Origin: Deinococcus sp. QL22
GTDB lineage: Bacteria; Deinococcota; Deinococci; Deinococcales; Deinococcaceae
NCBI RefSeq assembly: GCF_023370075.1
Contig: NZ_CP097150.1
Coordinates: 558,001-622,000, forward strand
Direction: 5' to 3'
Length of the DNA stretch: 64,000 nt
This document shows, piece after piece, positions 60,403-64,000 of the stretch (positions are counted from its first letter, which is position 1; each line of letters opens with the position of its first letter). A program made the position numbers and the translations under genes. The notes beneath the pieces are model-generated. The model was not told the DNA's origin, did not search any database, and saw only the letters and a list, made by a program, of their open reading frames with translations.

Positions 60403-61758
60403 TCAGTACTTGATGGTGTTCTCTAGAAATTTCACCAGATCCAGGCGACCCTTAATCCCGAGCTGATCCTTGTACGCTTGATTGGCTCCGTTGTTGTACA
60501 CATCAAATGCGTTCTCAGCTAATTTTTTGGTGACATCACTGATGGGCACCACCAGGGTTTGGCCAAACGCGAGGGCCAGACCTCCAGCCACCATGGGGGC
60601 CGCCTGTGATGTGCCGCTCCAGGCCGCCAGCAGTTCGCCGGGAGCTGGGGCAAACACGTTTTCGCCGGGGGCCACGAGTTCCAGTTGAGACGCGTAGTTG
60701 GAGAAGCTGGACTTGATATCGCTGAGATTGACACTGCCGACGCTCAGCGAGTTGATGCCTAACGTAGCGGTGGCAGCGGGGTAGGTAATGCTACTGACGT
60801 TGGCATTGCCGGCCGATGAGACGATCAGCACGTTTCTGGCCGTAGCCCGCGCAATAGCTTCTTGCACGACCCTGGAATTGTCCTCGCTGCCCAGCGACAG
60901 GTTGATGATTCGCGCACCTTTGGCCGTGGCCCAGTCAATGGCGCTGGCGACTGTCGCGACGTCTCCAGACCCATCTGGCCCCAAGACTCGTAGTGGCATA
61001 ATTTTGGCTTTGGGAGCTACTTGCAAAATGATGCCAGCGACATTGGTGCCGTGTCCAAACCCGCCGACGCCGAGTGTGCCTTCTTCCTGAGGCACGTTGT
61101 CAGCGGCGTAAAAATCGCGCCAAGTGGAAGGATCGGACAGCGAGCCTTGGAAGGCCGAGTGCTTGAGATCGATCCCGGTGTCAATTACAGCGACCGTGAC
61201 GCCCGCGCCCAAATTGGGGGCCATCATCTGGGCCTTCTCCAGTTCAATCTTGCGCCAGTTCTGGGTGTTTTCAGGAATGACGTTGTACATACCGCCAATC
61301 CAAATGCCTCGAGAACCGCCACTCCAGGCTAAGAAGTTGCCACCAATCCAGATGCCACGTGACCCGCTCATGGTCGCCGTTAGGGTGCCGCCGCCGCTAA
61401 AGACGTCCCGGTTGGATTCCATATACACGTTCCGGCCCCGCTGAGTGCTCAGCGCCTGCAGACCCTGGGCCTTGAGGGTGGTCGCGCCGCTCATGCCAAG
61501 TAATGCGAAGCAGGATTCGGCGTTGGATGCGGCACAACCCGTGTCGTCCCACGTCACCACCTCGCCACCCAGAGTGCTGGTGAGACTGCTCGGCGTGTCG
61601 CCGCTCTGCAGAGGCACACTCACGACAGAGTTGTAACGTTGAGCCACTTGACCCGGACGATCTGCAGTGAGGGGAGGAACGGTGGGCTGTCCAGCACACC
61701 CAATCAATAGGCCGGCGCAGAGGGTGGACAGAACAAATAAGCGGTGATGTTGCGGCAT
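60403..61758 (-). CDS. Subtilisin-like serine protease, lipoprotein
   Basis: A 451-residue S8 family protease with a lipoprotein signal (LCAGLLIGC, Cys21 after the lipobox). The catalytic triad is Asp193 (AVIDTGIDLKH), His236 (GFGHGTNVAG) and Ser384 (WSGTSQAAPMVAG), with Asn318 (SSAGNAN) for the oxyanion hole. The propeptide region (25-180) contains the tandem segment GSRGIWIGG at 132-140 and 148-156. The enzyme is probably anchored to the membrane. It is followed after 5 nt by the TPR/HD-GYP gene. Confidence 0.93.
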   Translation of the reverse strand: MPQHHRLFVLSTLCAGLLIGCAGQPTVPPLTADRPGQVAQRYNSVVSVPLQSGDTPSSLTSTLGGEVVTWDDTGCAASNAESCFALLGMSGATTLKAQGLQALSTQRGRNVYMESNRDVFSGGGTLTATMSGSRGIWIGGNFLAWSGGSRGIWIGGMYNVIPENTQNWRKIELEKAQMMAPNLGAGVTVAVIDTGIDLKHSAFQGSLSDPSTWRDFYAADNVPQEEGTLGVGGFGHGTNVAGIILQVAPKAKIMPLRVLGPDGSGDVATVASAIDWATAKGARIINLSLGSEDNSRVVQEAIARATARNVLIVSSAGNANVSSITYPAATATLGINSLSVGSVNLSDIKSSFSNYASQLELVAPGENVFAPAPGELLAAWSGTSQAAPMVAGGLALAFGQTLVVPISDVTKKLAENAFDVYNNGANQAYKDQLGIKGRLDLVKFLENTIKY

Positions 61759-62199
61759 GCAGATTCTCCTTTCAAGGACGGAGCGTGCGAGACGATAGGC
61801 CTCAATGAGAAATATTTTTCAGAATACTAACGGGTCCATTACAAGATCCTCACACTACTCTATGGAGAAGCGCATTTTCACTGTTCCCACCTGCTGGTCT
61901 TAAGACGTGCACCGGAGTGCAAGTCTTTTAGATGCTGGAATGGGGGCGAGTTCAGCAGGTAGAGTTGAGCGGTGCGCGCGAGTCGGTCAGGAAGTCATAC
62001 GGTCGGTGAAGTGAAGCCCCAGTGTCGTGAATTGCTGATCCAAATTTGCGATGCGGAAGATCTGACTCCCCGTCAAAACCCCTCAGGGCTATGAGAAAGT
62101 CGGCTCCTGTAACGGGTTCCGAACCCGTGACGCGCCTTGAAGTGCTTCCTCTACGATCGAGTGGCCTGATCCCAGCGGTGTGAAAGAGCACAATGAGCC
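61759..62199. other. Intergenic region with a 17-nt palindrome
   Basis: No supported gene over about 440 nt. It includes the subtilase promoter (AT-rich 61800-61860) and the palindrome ACGGGTTCCGAACCCGT at 62112-62128, which resembles a tRNA T-arm but lacks a full tRNA. A minus-strand frame (61952-62287) with GADFLIALRGFDGESDLPHR has no start signal. Confidence 0.35.
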
Positions 62200-62649
62200 A
62201 TGACTGCGCCATCCGCCGCACCATCGCATCTGCACGACCTCGCGCGTCTGCGGCGTGTGCGAGACCGGATCGACCGGGACTATGCACAGCCCCTGGACGT
62301 TGAGGCGCTCGCCCACGGCATCCAGATGTCCGCTGGGCACCTCAGCCGCCAGTTCCGGCTGGCCTATGGGGAATCTCCGTACAGCTACCTGATGATACGG
62401 CGGATTGAGCGCGCCATGGCCCTGCTGCGCCGAGGCGACCTCCGTGTTACCGACGTCTGTTTTGAGGTTGGCTGCCGGTCACTGGGCACCTTCAGCACCC
62501 GCTTCACCGAGTTGGTCGGAATGTCCCCCAGCGCTTACCGACTGCACGCTGCGGGCGGCACGGCGGGACTGCCGCCCTGCGTGGCCAAGCAAGTCACGAG
62601 ACCGATCAGGAATCGAGAAGCACCAAACTTAACATCAAGCCTAGAGTGA
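62200..62649 (+). CDS. AraC-family regulator
   Basis: A 149-residue, single-domain AraC/XylS protein. HTH 1 is EALAHGIQMSAGHLSRQFRL and HTH 2 is VTDVCFEVGCRSLGTFSTRF, followed by the signature LVGMSPSAYRLHA. There is no sensor domain, so it is of the MarA/SoxS/Rob-like short type. The stop overlaps the possible start of the VOC gene, so it may control that gene. Confidence 0.88.
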   Translation: MTAPSAAPSHLHDLARLRRVRDRIDRDYAQPLDVEALAHGIQMSAGHLSRQFRLAYGESPYSYLMIRRIERAMALLRRGDLRVTDVCFEVGCRSLGTFSTRFTELVGMSPSAYRLHAAGGTAGLPPCVAKQVTRPIRNREAPNLTSSLE

Positions 62650-62654
62650 CGGCC

Positions 62655-63089
62655 ATGAACCTCTCCATTCACCAGACGTTCCTGCCGCACACCGACGCCG
62701 CTGCCTCACTGGCCTTCTACCGCGACACCCTCGGCTTCACCGTACACAACGACGTCGGGTACAACGGCCTGCACTGGATCACGGTCGGCCCCGCCGGTCA
62801 GCCCAGCACGTCCATCGTGCTCTTTCCGCCTCAGGCCACGCCGGGCATCACCGACAACGAGCGCCGCACCGTGGCCGAACTGATGGCCAAGGGCAGCTAT
62901 GCCACCATTGTTCTGGCCACCACCGACCTCGACGGCACCTTTGACCGGGTGCAGGCCAGCAGCGCCGAAGTCGTTCAGGAACCAACGCTCCAACCGTACG
63001 GGGTGCGGGACTGCGCCTTCCGTGATCCCGCAGGGAACTTGATCCGCATTCAGGAGGTTTCGGTACCACCCAGTGGAACTCAGGCCTGA
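62655..63089 (+). CDS. VOC/glyoxalase-superfamily protein
   Basis: A 144-residue protein with a vicinal-oxygen-chelate fold. LPHTDAAASLAFYRDTLGFT starts the first module and ATIVLATTDLDGTFDRVQA, then PYGVRDCAFRDPAGNLIRIQ, the second, with the metal or substrate Arg/Asp pattern of the bleomycin-resistance/dioxygenase group. I use the ATG at 62655; a GTG at 62646 overlapping the AraC stop is also possible. Likely a detoxifying or antibiotic-binding protein controlled by the AraC protein. Confidence 0.88.
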   Translation: MNLSIHQTFLPHTDAAASLAFYRDTLGFTVHNDVGYNGLHWITVGPAGQPSTSIVLFPPQATPGITDNERRTVAELMAKGSYATIVLATTDLDGTFDRVQASSAEVVQEPTLQPYGVRDCAFRDPAGNLIRIQEVSVPPSGTQA

Positions 63090-63446
63090 GCACAGGGTCG
63101 TGGCCCTCATAAGCCTATCGGCGGCGGTCTGTGGGGTTGGGTAGAGCAGACGCTTTTTGCAGTGGTGTTCTTGCTTGGGGTCTTTCCCGGCCCGCTAGAC
63201 GGTGGCCGCCGGAGCCGCTACTCATTGCTGCTCATGGCGGGGGGCTGGGCCTGAGCTGGTGGATCGACACCTGCTTTTCATTCACGAACAATCCAGGGAA
63301 CGTCTCCCCACACAGCCCGATTGATCTAAGAGAATGCGGGCACCAAGTCAAATGAGTGCGAAAAATAGGGGAAGAACCCCATTTCGTGAGCATCTTCTGC
63401 CTCAATTCTGCTCATCTCTGGCCCCCCCTCACCCTACTCTGGCCCT
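63090..63446. other. Intergenic stretch without a supported gene
   Basis: No ribosome-binding sites with plausible frames and no motif. The last part contains TACTCT at 63435-63440, a possible -10 box for the small frameshifted gene downstream. Confidence 0.3.
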
Positions 63447-63708
63447 GTGCCCGCTCCACTCCCCAAATCAAACCCTCTGTACCTCGCCGCGGTTCAGCGC
63501 CTCGCCGAAGACCGCATTACCAGGAGATTGCGGCTTTCTTCGATCCAAGCTTGCTCCCGGCCATGATCGACGCCTATGTCGAGGGCTACTTGGACGGCAA
63601 GGTGCCCTCAGGATTCGATACGCCGAAAGCGCGGTCGCCGTTGCCTTCCTATTGGGCGACCGTGACCGCCTTGAGGGCAGCATCCTGAAGATCGACAAAC
63701 TGGATTAG
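63447..63708 (+). pseudogene. Small gene with frameshifts
   Basis: Three frames give consecutive pieces of what looks like one 80-90 residue protein: PAPLPKSNPLYLAAVQRLAE, then IAAFFDPSLLPAMIDAYVEG, then ESAVAVAFLLGDRDRLEGSI. GTG at 63447 is 7 nt after TACTCT, in leaderless fashion. Frames change twice, so the gene is broken or contains sequence errors. Family unknown. Confidence 0.4.
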
Positions 63709-63808
63709 GGGAGCGTCCACGGCCCCACTTCTATATGGCTGCCAACACCCGGCCTAGAACATGCGCGGTTTGTCGCTCCGTGGGTGTCCCTCGCTCCCCC
63801 CACCCCCG

Positions 63809-63852
63809 GATTCTTGAGGCCAACTGAAGAGATTCTTGAGGCTCACTGAAGA
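63809..63852 (+). repeat. Tandem 22-nt direct repeats
   Basis: GATTCTTGAGGCCAACTGAA and GATTCTTGAGGCTCACTGAA (each followed by GA) lie head to tail, two turns of the helix apart, 34 nt before the last gene's ATG. This is how response-regulator or activator sites are often arranged. Confidence 0.65.
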
Positions 63853-63885
63853 GCTCTTTCTCGACTCAGACGCCACACTAGGGGC

Positions 63886-64000
63886 ATGAACGTATTCCCC
63901 GCTGTGTTGATGGGCAGCGCTTGCGCCCTGAGCGTGGTGACGTTGCTCCTGCTGTTTACCGGCAATCTCTTGGCCATGACGGCCACCGCCGTCGCCGCGA
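63886..64000 (+). CDS. Membrane or exported protein, partial
   Basis: The frame starts MNVFPAVLMGSACALSVVTL, with further hydrophobic residues (LLLLFTGNLLAMTATAVAA), and runs off the window. The N-terminus is a transmembrane segment or signal peptide. Nothing more can be said. Confidence 0.5.
   Translation, partial: MNVFPAVLMGSACALSVVTLLLLFTGNLLAMTATAVAA

Noticed and set aside
62112..62128. Palindrome like a tRNA T-arm
   Set aside because: No acceptor stem, D-arm or anticodon arm around it; no 7-nt T loop.

Overview
The window is GC-rich DNA that most resembles an accessory replicon (megaplasmid or chromid) or accessory chromosomal region of a Deinococcus-like bacterium. Reasons: a typical Deinococcus-type HU tail (57.4 kb), several genes whose -10 box lies about 7 nt before the start codon (leaderless style), paired PadR/permease-prefix genes, many decayed insertion sequences, and no core information-processing genes. 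This assignment is inference; no database was searched.

Layout. 0-3 kb: start of a split glycine decarboxylase gene (gcvPA, cut by the window edge), an AhpD-like protein, a secreted protein and a MarR regulator with a Cys/His-rich tail; the MarR and gcvPA promoters share an operator-like sequence. 3.3-12.6 kb: an accessory zone with an Rrf2 regulator, an IS701-like element sitting in a MerR gene, a TetR regulator and a short-chain dehydrogenase with matching operators, an IS3-type element interrupted by an IS110-type element, a methyltransferase and transporter debris. 12.6-35.5 kb: a large catabolic supercluster. Urate permease, uricase, HIU hydrolase and OHCU decarboxylase make allantoin; allantoinase, allantoate amidohydrolase and ureidoglycine aminohydrolase break it down; glyoxylate carboligase, hydroxypyruvate isomerase, tartronate semialdehyde reductase and glycerate 2-kinase, or malate synthase and malic enzyme, feed the carbon to central metabolism; class II FBPase at the end of the urate operon suggests gluconeogenic use. 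An IclR regulator lies in the middle and an ATAGGTWAAAAWA-like motif recurs at three sites in two control regions. 35.5-38.1 kb: periplasmic ankyrin and heme-binding proteins and a DUF421 membrane protein.

38.1-42.9 kb is the most unusual part. Four copies of a small cassette each carry a promoter (TTGCAT-like, 17-18 nt, CATGAT-like), a perfect GGAGG ribosome-binding site and a 22-23 codon ORF starting M-R/T-I-P-H/D-F. The copies differ largely at synonymous or conservative positions. Two copies stand in front of paired genes for a P-loop kinase-like protein and a 90-residue partner, arranged as inverted modules; one kinase has lost a Walker A glycine. A third copy precedes a lone iolB, and a fourth is an orphan.

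42.9-47.7 kb is mostly gene-poor, with a FtsW/RodA-family gene, a broken mgtC and an inverted pair of DnaA boxes. 47.7-56.6 kb holds a KefB-like antiporter, two PadR systems, an IS630-type HTH protein and secreted proteins. 56.6-64 kb holds an HU fragment, a GGDEF protein, a frameshifted TPR/HD-GYP protein downstream of a lipoprotein subtilase, an AraC/VOC pair and the start of a membrane protein cut by the window end.
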